64,000 nt of DNA from Aphelocoma coerulescens (Eukaryota > Chordata > Aves > Passeriformes > Corvidae). Position numbers and translations under genes: made by a program. The notes beneath the pieces are model-generated. The model worked only from the letters and a program-made list of their open reading frames with translations, ran no database searches and was not told where the DNA came from. Position 1 is the stretch's first letter; every line of letters begins with the position of its first letter. This document shows, one piece after another, positions 41,127 to 53,100 of this stretch. The stretch spans positions 1 through 64,000 of the forward strand of contig NW_027183595.1 in the NCBI RefSeq assembly GCF_041296385.1, given 5' to 3'.

Positions 41127-44100
41127 CTGGGGGGAGGGGCAGCGATGGGACCCCTCCCCCACCCTGAGACCCCTCCCCCACCCTGGGATCCCCTCCCCCA
41201 CCCTGAGACCCCTCCCCCACCTTGGGATCCCCTCCCCCACCTTGGGATCCCCTCCCCCACCCTGGGATCCCCTCCCCCACCTTGGGATCCCCTCCCCCAC
41301 CTTGAGATCCCCTCCCCCACCTTGGGATCCCCTCCCCCACCCTGGGATCCCCTCCCCCACCTTGGGATCCCCTCCCCCACCTTGAGATCCCCTCCCCCAC
41401 CTTGGGATCCCCTCCCCCACCTTGAGATCCCCTCCCCCACCCTGGGATCCCTCCCCCACCTTGAGATCCCCTCCCCCACCTTGGGATCCCCTCCCCCACC
41501 TTGAGATCCCCTCCCCCACCCTGGGATCCCCTCCCCCACCTTGGGATCCCCTCCCCCACCCCTGAACCCCTCCCCCACCCTGAGATCCCCTCCCCCACCC
41601 TGGGACCCTCCCCCACCCTGAGACCCCTCCCCCACCTTGGGATCCCCGCCCCCACCTTGAGACCCCTCCCCCACCCTGAGATCCCCTCCCCCACCCCTGA
41701 ACCCCTCCCCCACCCTGGGACCCCTCCCCCACCCCTGGACCCCTCCCCCATTTTTCCCCCCGAGTTTTTGGGATCTTTTTGGGGCTCCCCTCCCCCATTT
41801 TTCCATCTCCCCTCCCCCATTTCTGGGCCTCCCCTCCCCCATTTCCCCCCCATTTTTGGGGACTTTTTTGGGCTCCCCTCCCCCAATTTTTTCCCCATTT
41901 TTGGGGCTCCCCTCCCCCATTCCCCCCCCCCATTTTTCCGCCTCCCCTCCCCCATTTCCCCCCCCATTTTTGGGGCTCCCCTCCCCCATTTCCCCCCCCA
42001 TTTTTGGGGCTCCCCTCCCCCATTTCCCCCCCATTTTTGGGGCTCCCCTCCCCCATTTCCCCCCCATTTTTGGGGCTCCCCTCCCCCATTTTTTCCCCAT
42101 TTTTGGGGCTCCCCTCCCCCATTTCCCCCCCCCCCATTTTTGGGGCTCCCCTCCCCAATTTCCCCCCCATTTTTGGGGCTCCCCTCCCCCATTTTTTCCC
42201 CATTTTTGGGGCTCCCCTCCCCCATTTCCCCCCTCATTTTTCCGCCTCCCCTCCCCCATTTCCCCCCCCATTTTTTCATCTCCCCTCCCCCATTTCTGGG
42301 GCTCCCCTCCCCCATTTTCCCCCCCCATTTTTCCGCCTCCCCTCCCCCATTTCCCCCCCATTTTTGGGGCTCCCCTCCCCCATTTTCCCCCCCCCATTTT
42401 TGGGGCTCCCCTCCCCCATTTCCCCCCCCATTTTTTCATCTCCCCTCCCCCATTTTTGGGGCTCCCTTCCCCCATTTTTCCCCCATTTTTAGGGCTCCCC
42501 TCCCCCATTTTTCCCCCCCATTTTTGGGGACTTTTTTGGGCTCCCCTCCCCCATTTTTCTCCCCCATTTTTGGGGCTCCCCTCCCCCATTTTTTCCCCAT
42601 TTTTCCGCCTCCCCTCCCCCGTTTTCCCCCCATTTTTGGGGCTCCCCTCCCCCATTTTTTGGGACATTTTGGGGGCTCCCCTCCCCCATTTTTCCCCCCC
42701 CATTTTTGGGGCTCCCCTCCCCCATTTCCCCCCCCATTTTTTCATCTCCCCTCCCCCATTTTTGGGGCTCCCCTCCCCCATTTCCCCCCCATTTTTCCGC
42801 CTCCCCTCCCCCAATTTTTTCCCCATTTTTGGGCCTCCCCTCCCCCATTTCCCCCCCATTTTTGGGGACATTTTTGGGCTCCCCTCCCCCAATTTTTTCC
42901 CCATTTTTGGGGCTCCCCTCCCCCATTTTGGAGCCCCCACTTTGGGGGTCCCCCTCACCCCGGAACAGGAGGTTCCCGCGGGGCAGCTCCAGTTGGTAGC
43001 CAAAGGCCACGCTCGAGTCCTGCAGCCGCGTGCTGGCCTCGAACTCCACCCCCACCTGCAGCTGGGGGCACCTGGGGGTCACACCTGGGCGGGACCCCCT
43101 CCCCCACCCCGCCCCACCCCCACTTCGGGCCCTTGGCCCCAATTTTGGGGCTTTTTCCCCCAGTTTTTTGCGATTTTTCCCCATTTTTTACTGATTTTTC
43201 CCCATTTTTTAGTGATTTTCCCCCATTTTTTAGCCATTTTTTCCCATTTTTTAGCCATTTTCCCCCAATATTTTACCAATTTTTCCCCAATTTTTTAGCG
43301 ATTTCCCCCCATTTTTTACTGATTTTTCCCTATTTTTTAGCCATTTTTTCCCATTTTTTAGTGATTTTTCCCCAATATTTTACCAATTTTTCCCCAATTT
43401 TTTAGCGATTTCCCCCCATTTTTTACTGATTTTTCCCTATTTTTTACTGATTTTTCCCCATTTTTTAGTGATTTTCCCCCCATTTTTTAGCCATTTTTTC
43501 CCATTTTTTACTGATTTTCCCCCATTTTTTAGCCATTTTTTCCCATTTTTTAGCCATTTTTCCCCAATATTTTACCAATTTTTCCCCAATTTTTTACTGA
43601 TTTTTCCCTATTTTTACTGATTTTTCCCCATTTTTTGCGATTTTCCCCCCATTTTTTAGCCATTTTTTCCCATTTTTTACTGATTTTTCCCCATTTTTTA
43701 GCCATTTTTCCCCATTTTTTAGCCATTTTCCCCCATTTCTTAACCATTTCTTCCCCATTTTTTACCAATTTTCCCCATTTTTTACCAATTTTCCCCATTT
43801 TTTACCAATTTTCCCCATTTTTTACTGATTTTTCCCCATTTTTTACTGATTTTTCCCCATTTTTTACCGATTTTTCCACAATTTTTTAGCGATTATCCCC
43901 CATTTTTTTACCAATTTTCCCCCATTTTTATCGATTTTTCCCTATTTTTTACCAATTTCCCCCCATTTTACCAATTTTTCCCCATTTTTTGCTGTTATTT
44001 TTCCCCATTTTTTAGCGAATTTTCCATTTTTTAGCGATTTTTTCCCATTTTTTAGCGATTTTCCCCCAATTTTCCCCCATTTTTTACTGATTTTTCCCCA

Positions 44101-47100
44101 ATTTTTTACTGATTTTTCCCCATTTTTTACTGATTTTCCCCCATTTTTACTAATTTTTCCCCCATTTTTTAGCGATTTTTCCCCATTTTTTAGGGATTTT
44201 TCCCCAATTTCCCCCCATTTTTTAGCCATTTTCCCCCAATTTTTACTGATTTTCCCCAATTTTTTACTGATTTTTCCCCATTTTTCAGCCATTTTCCCCA
44301 TTTTTTAGCGATTTCCCCCAATTTTTAGCAATTTTTCCCCAATTTTTACTGATTTTCCCCAATTTTTTACTGATTTTCCCATTTTTTACTGATTTTTCCC
44401 TATTTTTCAGTGATTTTTCCCCATTTTTTAGAGATTTTTCCCCAACTTTTTAGTGATTTTTACCCAATTTTTAGTGATTTCCCCCCATTTTTTAGTGATC
44501 TTTTGCCATTTTTAGCCATTTTCCCCCAATTTTTAACTGATTTTTACCCAATTTTTTAGTGATTTTTCCCAATTTTTTAGGGATTTTTATCCATTTTTTA
44601 GACATTTTTACCCATTTTTTAGATTTTTATCCATTTTTTACTGATTTTCCCCCATTCTTTAGCGATTTTTCCCCATTTTTTAGCGATTTTTCCCCATTTT
44701 TTAGCCATTTCCCCCCATTTTTTACTGATTTTTCCTCATTTTTTAGCGATTTTTCCCCAATTTCCCCCCATTTTTTAGCGATTTTCCCCCATTTTTTACT
44801 GATTTTCCCCCATTTTTTACTGATTTTTCTCCATTTTTTAGAGATTTTTCTCCATTTTTTAGCCATTTTTCCCCAATTTTTTACTGATTTCCCCAATTTT
44901 TTACTGATTTTTCCCCATTTTTCAGCCATTTTCCCCATTTTTTAGCGATTTCCCCCAATTTTTAGCAATTTTTCCCCAATTTTTTACTGATTTTCCCCAA
45001 TTTTTTACTGATTTTCCCATTTTTTACTGATTTTTCCCTATCTTTCAGCGATTTTTCCCCATTTTTTAGAGATTTTTCCCCATTTTTTAGAGATTTTTCC
45101 CCAACTTTTTAGTGATTTTTACCCAATTTTTTAGTGATTTTTCCCAATTTTTTAGGGATTTTTATCCATTTTTTAGACATTTTTACCCATTTTTTAGATT
45201 TTTACCTATTTTTTACTGATTTTCCCCCATTCTTTAGCGATTTTTCCCCATTTTTTAGCGATTTTTCCCCATTTTTTAGCCATTTCCCCCCATTTTTTAC
45301 TGATTTTTCCCCATTTTTTAGCGATTTTTCCCCAATTTCCCCCCATTTTTTAGCGAATTTTCCCCATTTTTTACTGATTTTTCACCCATTTTTTACTGAT
45401 TTTTTCCCCATTTTTTAGAGATTTTTCCCCATTTTTTAGCCATTTCCCCCCAATTTTTTACTAACTTTTTACTCATTTTTTAGTGATTTTTACCCATTTT
45501 TTCCCGATTTCCCCCATTTTTAGCAATTTTTCCATTTTTTACCATTTCCCCCCATTTTTTACTGATTTCCCCCCATTTTTTACTGTTTTTTCCCTATTTT
45601 TTACTGTTTTCTCCCCATTTTTACCGATTTCTCCCCATTTTTTACCGATTTCCCCCCCATTTTTAGCAATTTTTCCATTTTTTACCACTTTCCCCGTTTT
45701 TTACCGTTGGTTTGGGGGTGTTTTTGGGGTGTTTTGGGGTGGTTTTTGGGGTCATTTTGGGTGGTTTTGGGTTCGTTTTTGGGGTAGTTTTGGGGTCATT
45801 TTTGGGGTGGTTTTGGGTTTTTTGGGGTGGTTTTTTGAGGTGGTTTTTGGGGTGTTTTGGGGTCATTTTTGGGGTAGTTTTGGGGTAGTTTTGGGGTGTT
45901 TTTGGGGTTGTTTTTGGGTGGTTTTTGGGGTGGTTTTTGGGGTGGTTTGGGGTCATTTTTGGGGTAGTTTTGGGTGTTTTTGGGGCGGTTTTTGGGGTCG
46001 TTTTTGGGTGGTTTTTGGGTGGTTTTTGGGGTGGTTTTTGGCGTGGTTTGGGGTCATTTTTGGGGTAGTTTTGGGTGTTTTTGGGGTGTTTTTGGGGTCG
46101 TTTTTGGGGCGGTTTTTGGGGTGGTTTGGGGTCATTTTTGGGGTAGTTTTGGGTGTTTTTGGGGTGGTTTTGGGGTCGTTTTTGGGACGTTTTGGGGTAG
46201 GTTTTGGGGTGTTTGTTTTTGGGGTCGTTTTTGGGGTGGTTTTAGGGGTGGTTTTTGGGGTGTTTTGGGGTCATTTTTGGGGTAGTTTTGGGGTAGTTTT
46301 GGGTGGTTTTGGGTGTTTTTGGGGTCGTTTTTGGGTGGTTTTTGGGGTGGTTTTTGGGGTCATTTTTGGGGTCATTTTTGGGGTAGTTTTGGGGTCGTTT
46401 TTGGGTGGTTTTGGGGTGGTTTTTGGGGTGGTTTTTGGGTTCGTTTTTGGGGTCGTTTTGGGTTGGTTTTGGGGTGTTTTGGGGTCATTTTTGGGGTGGT
46501 TTTGGTTTTTTTGGGGTGGTTTTAGGGGTGGTTTTTGGGGTGTTTTGGGGTAATTTTTGGGGTAATTTTTGGGGTAGGTTTGGGCGGTTTTTGGGGTAGT
46601 TTTGGGTGTTTTGGAGCAGTTTTGGGCTTTTTGGGGTGGTTTTTGGGGTGTTTTTGGGGTAGTTTTGGGTGGTTTGGGGTGGTTTTGGGGTGGTTTTTGG
46701 GGTGATTTTGGGGTGGTTTTGGGGCGGTTTTTGGGGTGGTTTTTGGGTAGTTTTGGGGTCTTTTTTGGGGTAGTTTTTGGGGTAATTTTTGGGGTGTTTT
46801 GGGGTAATTTTTGGGGTGTTCTTGGGTAGTTTTGGGTGGGTTTTGGGGTAGTTTTGGGGTGGTTTTTGGAGTGTTCTTGGGGTGTTTTTTTGGGGTCTTT
46901 TTGGGGTGTTCTTGGGTAGTTTTGGGGTGGATTTTGGGTGGTTTTTGGGGTGTTTCAGAGTCTGTTTTGGGGTGGTTTATGGGGTGGTTTTAGGGGTAGT
47001 TTTAAGGGTCTTTTGGGGTATTTCTGCGGTAGTTTTAAGGGTTGATTTTAGGGTGTTTTGGGGTGGTTTTTGGGGTAGATTTGGGGTGGTTTTTGGGGTG

Positions 47101-50100
47101 TTTTTGGAGTCATTTTTGGGGTAGTTTTGGGGTATTTTTTAGGGTGTTTTTGGGGTGTTTTTTGGGGTGTTTTTGGGGTAGTTTTTGGGTGTTTTGGGGC
47201 AGTTTTGGATGTTTTTGGGTGGTTTTTGGGGTGGTTTGGGGTGGTTTTTGGGATGTTTTGGGTGTTTTGGGGCAGTTTTGGATGTTTTGGGGCGGTTTTT
47301 GGGGTGGTTTTGGGGTGTTTTTGGGGTGTTTTTGGGTGGTTTTTGGGCTGTTCTTGGGGTGTTTTTTTGGGGTGTTTTTTGGGATGTTTTGGGTGCTTTT
47401 GGGGTGTTTTTGGGGTGTTTTTGGGGTACCTGCTCACTGGCCCGGTGGTAGTAGGTGACGTGAGCCCCGGCCTGTCCCAAAGTCACCGTCCCGATCCACG
47501 ACGGAGCTGCGGCGGGAATTTGGGGGGGATTTGGGGGCATTTTGGGGGATTTGGGGGCATTTTGGGGGATTTGGGGGAATTTTGGGGGATTTGGGGGCAT
47601 TTTGGGGTCACCTGAGCAGGTTTGGGGTCACCTGGGCAGAGGATTTGGGGGAATTTGGGGGCGTTTTGGGCTCACCTGAGGTTGGGGTCACCTGCACGGG
47701 GGATTTGGGGGGATTTTGGGCTCACCTGGGCAGAGGATTTGGGGTCCCCGGGGGCTTTTTTGGGGTCCCTGTGCAGAATTTTGAGGTCCCTGGGGTGGTT
47801 TTTGGGGTCCCCAGGGGGGTTTTTGGGGTCCCTGGGGGGGTTTTGGGGTTGCCAGGGGAGTTTTTGGGGTCCCCATGCACAATTTTTGGGTCCCTGGGGT
47901 GGTTTTTGGGGTCCCCAAGGAGGTTTTTGGGGTCCTCAGGGGGGTTTTCGGGGTCCCCGTGCAGAATTTTGGGGTTCCCAGGTGGTTTTTGGGGTCCCTG
48001 AGCACATTTTTGGGGTCCCAAGGGTGGTTTTTGGGGTCCCCGGGGAGGTTTTTGGGGTGCCCATGCACAATTTTAGTGTCTCTGGGGTGGTTTTTGGGGT
48101 CCCCATGCACAATTTTGGGGTCCCCGGGGGCGTTTTTGGGGTCCCCAGGGGGGTTTTTGGGGTCCCCAGGGTGTTTTTGGGCTCCCCAGGGGGCTTTTTG
48201 GGGTCTCCAGGGGGGTTTTGGGGGTCCCTGGTGTGGTTTTTGGGGTCCCGGAGCACGATTTTGGGGTCCCTGGGGGGGTTTTTGGGGTCCCCGGGGTGGT
48301 TTTTGGGGTCCCCAGGGGGGTTTTTGGGGTCCCCAGGGGGGTTTTTGGGGTCTCCAGGGTGGTTTTTGGGGTCCCCGTGCACAATTTTTGGGTCCCTGGG
48401 GGTGTTTTTGGGCTCCCCAGGGGGGTTTTTGGGGTCTCCGAGCAGGATTTTGGGGTCCCCGGGGGGGTTTTTGGGGTCCCCAGGGGGGTTTTTGGGGTCC
48501 CCGAGCACGATTTTGGGGTCCCCGAGCAGGATTTTGGGGTCCCCGGGGTGGTTTTTGGGGTCCCCGGGGTGGTTTTTGGGGTCCCCGAGCACGATTTTGG
48601 GGTCCCCGAGCAGGATTTTGGGGTCCCCGGGGTGGTTTTTGGGGTCCCCGAGGAGGTTTTTGGGGTCCCCATGCACAATTTTGGGGTCCCTGGGGGGGTT
48701 TTTGGGGTCCCCGAGCACAATTTTGGGGTCCCTGGGGGGGTTTTTGGGGTCCCTGAGCAGGATTTTGGGGTCCCTGGGGTGGTTTTTGGGGTCCCCGGGG
48801 GGGTTTTTGGGGTCCCCGAGCACAATTTTGGGGTCCCCGGGGTGGTTTTTGGGGTCCCCGGGGTGGTTTTTGGGGTCCCCAGGGGGGTTTTTGGGGTCCC
48901 CGAGCACAATTTTGGGGTCCCCGAGCACGATTTTGGGGTCCCCGGGGTGGTTTTTGGGGTCCCTGACCTGTGTAGCGGCCGGCCAGCGACAGCACGGCCC
49001 CTTCCTCGCCCGGGCGCCGGTGATAAACGAGCTCCCCCCCCAGGGCCAGGCTGGGCGTGACGCTCTGCAGGTAATGAGCCACCAGGATCCCTGGAAACGG
49101 GGGAAAATCCGGGAATTTCGGGAAAATCCGGGGATTTGGGAAGGTCCCAGAACCCCCCCGGCCACCAGGATCCCTGGAAATGGGGGAAATTTGGGAAAAA
49201 TCGGGAAAATTTGGGGATTTGGGAGGGTCCCAGAACCCCCTGGGCCACCAGGATCCCTGGAAATGGGGGAAATTTGGGAAAAATCGGGAAAATTTGGGGA
49301 TTTGGGAGGGTCCCAGAGCCCCCATGGCCACCAGGATCCCTGGAAATGGGGAAAAATCCGTGAATTTCGGGAAAATTTGGGGATTTGGGAAGGTCCCAGA
49401 ACCCCCCCGGCCACCAGGATCCCTGGAAATGGGGGAAATTTGGGAAAATTTGGGGAAAAATCAGGAAAATTTGGGAAAATTTAGGGATTTGGGAAGGTCC
49501 CAGAACCCCCCCGGCCACCAGGATCCCTGGAAATGGGGGAAATTTGGGAAAATTTGGGGAAAAATCAGGAAAATTTGGGAAAATTTAGGGATTTGGGAAG
49601 GTCCCAGAACCCTCCCGGCCACCAGGATCCCTGGAAATGGGGAAAAATCCCGGAATTTTGGGAAAAATCAAGAAAATTTGGGGATTTGGGAAGGTCCCAG
49701 AACTCCCCCGGCCACCAGGATCCCTGGAAATGGGGAAAAATCCGGGAATTTTGGGAAAAATCAAGAAAATTTGGGGATTTGGGAAGGTCTCAGAAGCACC
49801 CAAACCTTCCCATGGCCACCAGGATCCCTAGAAATGGGGAAAAATCTGGGAATTTTGGGAAAATTTGGGGATTTGGGAAGGTCCCAGAGCACCCTGGGCC
49901 ACCAGCATCCCTGGAAATGGGGGAAATTTGGGAAAAATCGGGAAAATTTGGGGATTTGGGAAGGTCCCAGAACCCCCTGGGCCACCAGGATCCCTGGAAA
50001 TGGGGGAAATTTGGGAAAAATCGGGAAAATTTGGGGATTTGGGAGGGTCCCAGAACCCCCTGGGCCACCAGGATCCCTGGAAATGGGGGAAATTTCGGAA

Positions 50101-53100
50101 ATTTTGGGAAAAATCAGGAAAATTTGGGGATTTGGGAGGGTCCCAGAACCCCCCCGGCCACCAGGATCCCTGGAAATGGGGAAAAATCCGGGAATTTTGG
50201 GAAAATTCAGGGATTTGGGAGGGTCCCAGAACCCCCTGGGCCACCAGGATCCCTGGAAATGGGGGAAATTTCGGAAATTTTGGGAAAAATCAGGAAAATT
50301 TGGGGATTTGGGAGGGTCCCAGAACCCCCTGGGCCACCAGGATCCCTGGAAATGGGGAAAAATCCGGGAATTTTGGGAAAAATCAAGAAAATTTGGGGAT
50401 TTGGGAAGGTCCCAGAACCCCCTGGCCAGCAGGATCCCTGGAAACGGGGAAAAATCCGGGAATTTTGGGAAAATTTGGGGATTTGGGAAGGTCCCAGAGC
50501 CCCCATGGGCCACCAGGACCTCTGGAAACGGGGAAAAATCCGAGAATTTTGGGAAATTTTGGGAAAATTTGGGGATTTGGGAAGGTCCCAGAAGCATCCA
50601 AACCTTCCCATGGCCACCAGGATCCCTGGAAATGGGGAAAAATCCGGGAATTTTGGGAAAATTTGGGGATTTGGGAAGGTCCCAGAACCCCCTGGGCCAC
50701 CAGGATCCCTGGAAACGGGGAAAAATCTGGGAATTTTGGGAAATTTTGGGAAAATTTGGGGATTTGGGAAGGTCCCAGAACCACCCAAACCTTCCCATGG
50801 CCACCAGGATCCCTGGAAATGGGGAAATTTGGGGATTTGGAAAAGATTTTGGGATTCCCAAGTGGATTTTGGGGCTCCCAAGGAGATTTTTGGGCTCCCA
50901 GGATGAATTTTGGGGTCCCCAGGGGGATTTTTGGGGTCCCTCACCCGATCCCAGCAGGATGTCGGGGTTCCCAAGGGTTTTTTGGGGCTCCCAGGTGGAT
51001 TTTGTGGTTCCAAAATGGATTTTTTGGGCTCCCCAGGTAAATTTTGGGGCTCCCAAAGGCTTTTTTGGGGCTCCCAAGGGGTTTTTTGGGCTCTCCAAAT
51101 GATTTTTGGGGTTCCCAGGATGATTTTTGGGGTCCCCAGGGGGATTTTTGGGGTTCCTCACCGGATCCCAGCAGGATGTCGGGGTTCCCAAGGGTTTTTT
51201 GGGGCTCCCATGAGGGTTTTTGGGATTCCTGGGGGATTTTGGGGCTCCCAGGGGAATTTCTGGGGTCCCAAGGAGATTTTTGGGGTCCCCAGGGGGAATT
51301 TTGGGGTCCCTCACCCGATCCCAGCAGGATGTCGGGGTTCCCAAGGGTTTTTTGGGGTTCCCATGAGGGTTTTTGGGATTCCTGGGGGATTTTGGGGTGT
51401 CCAGGGGGATTTTTGGGGTCCCAAGGAGATTTTTGGGGTCCCAAGGAGATTTCTGGGGTCCCCAGGATGATTTTTGGGGTCCCAAGAAGATTTTTGGGGT
51501 CCCCAAGATGATTTTTGGGGTCCCCAGGGGGATTTTTGGGGTCCCTCACCCGATCCCAGCACGATGTCGGGGTTCCCAAGGGTTTTTTGGGGCTCCCATG
51601 AGGGTTTTTGGGATTCCTGGGGGATTTTGGGGTGTCCAGGGGGATTTTTGGGGTCCCAAGGAGATTTTTTGGGGCTCCCAAAGGGTTTTATGGGGTCTCA
51701 AGGAGATTTTTGGGGTCCCAAAGAGATTTTTGGGGTCCCCAGGGGGATTTTTGGGGTCCCTCACCCGATCCCAGCAGGATGTCGGGGTTCCCAAGGGCTT
51801 TTTGGGGCTCCCAGGGGGATTTTTGGGGTCCCAAGGAGATTTTTGGGGCCCCAAGGAGATTTTTGGGGTCCCCAGGGGGATTTTTGGGGTCCCTCACCGG
51901 ATCCCAGCAGGATGTCAGGGCTCCCAAGAGCTTTTTGGGGTCCCCAGATGAATTTTGGGGCTCCCAAAGGATTTTTGGGGCTCCCAAGGGGTTTTTTGGG
52001 CTCTCCAAATGATTTTTGGGGTTCCCAGGATGATTTTTGGGGTCCCCAGGGGGATTTTTGGGGTCCCTCACCGGATCCCAGCAGGATGTCGGGGTTCCCA
52101 AGGGCTTTTTGGGACTCCCATGAGGGTTTTTGGGATTCCTGGGGGATTTTGGGGCTCCCAGGGGGATTTTTGGGGCTCCCAAGGAGATTTTTGGGGTCCC
52201 AGGATGATTTTTGGGGTCCCCAGGGGGGATTTTTGGGGTCCCTCACCCGATCCCAGCAAGATGTCGGGGTTCCCAAGGGCTTTTTAGGGGCTCCCAGGAT
52301 GATTTTAGGGGCTCCGAGGAGATTTTTCGGGGCTCCCAAAGGGTTTTTTGGGGCTCCCAAGAAGATTTTTGGGGTCCCAGGATGATTTTTGGGGTCCCCA
52401 GGAGGATTTTTGGGGTCCCTCACCCGATCCCAGCAGGATGTCGGGGTTCCCGAGCGTCAGCGCTGCCGTGAAGTCGCTGCCCCGGAATTCCCCGTCCAGC
52501 TGCCAATTCACGAACTTCGATTGCTGCGTCTGCGGGAGGAGCAAACCCCGAGGGTTTGGGGCAAAATCCCCAAATTTTGGGCAAAATCCTCATTTTGGGG
52601 AGGAGGAACGGCGATTTTTGGGGGAAAATCTGGGGTTTTTTGGGGGGGAAAACAGCAAATTTTACAGGAAAATGGGGATTTTTGGGGGATGAGGTTTTGG
52701 GAGGAAAAATGGACCCCAAAAATTTTTGGAGCATTCCCCAAAAAATTCCCCCAAAAATTCCCTAAAAAATTGCCAAAAAACTCATGGAAATCCTTAAAGA
52801 ATTTCCTAAAATCTCCTAAAAAATCCCTGAAAAAATTCCCAAAAAACTGCTGAAAAATTCCTGAAAACGCTCCAAAAATCCCCCCAAATCCCCAAAAACT
52901 TATTAAAACTCTTTAAGAAATTCCCTAACGTTTTCCAAAAATTCCTAAAAAATTCAAAAAAAATTCCAAAATAAAATCCCTGAAAAATTCCAAAAAAATC
53001 CCTAAAATGTTTTTAAAAATCCCAAAAAAATCCCCAAAAAACCATAAAAAAATCCTAAAAAATCCCCCCAAAAATTTTTAAAATCCTAAGAAACCCTAAA

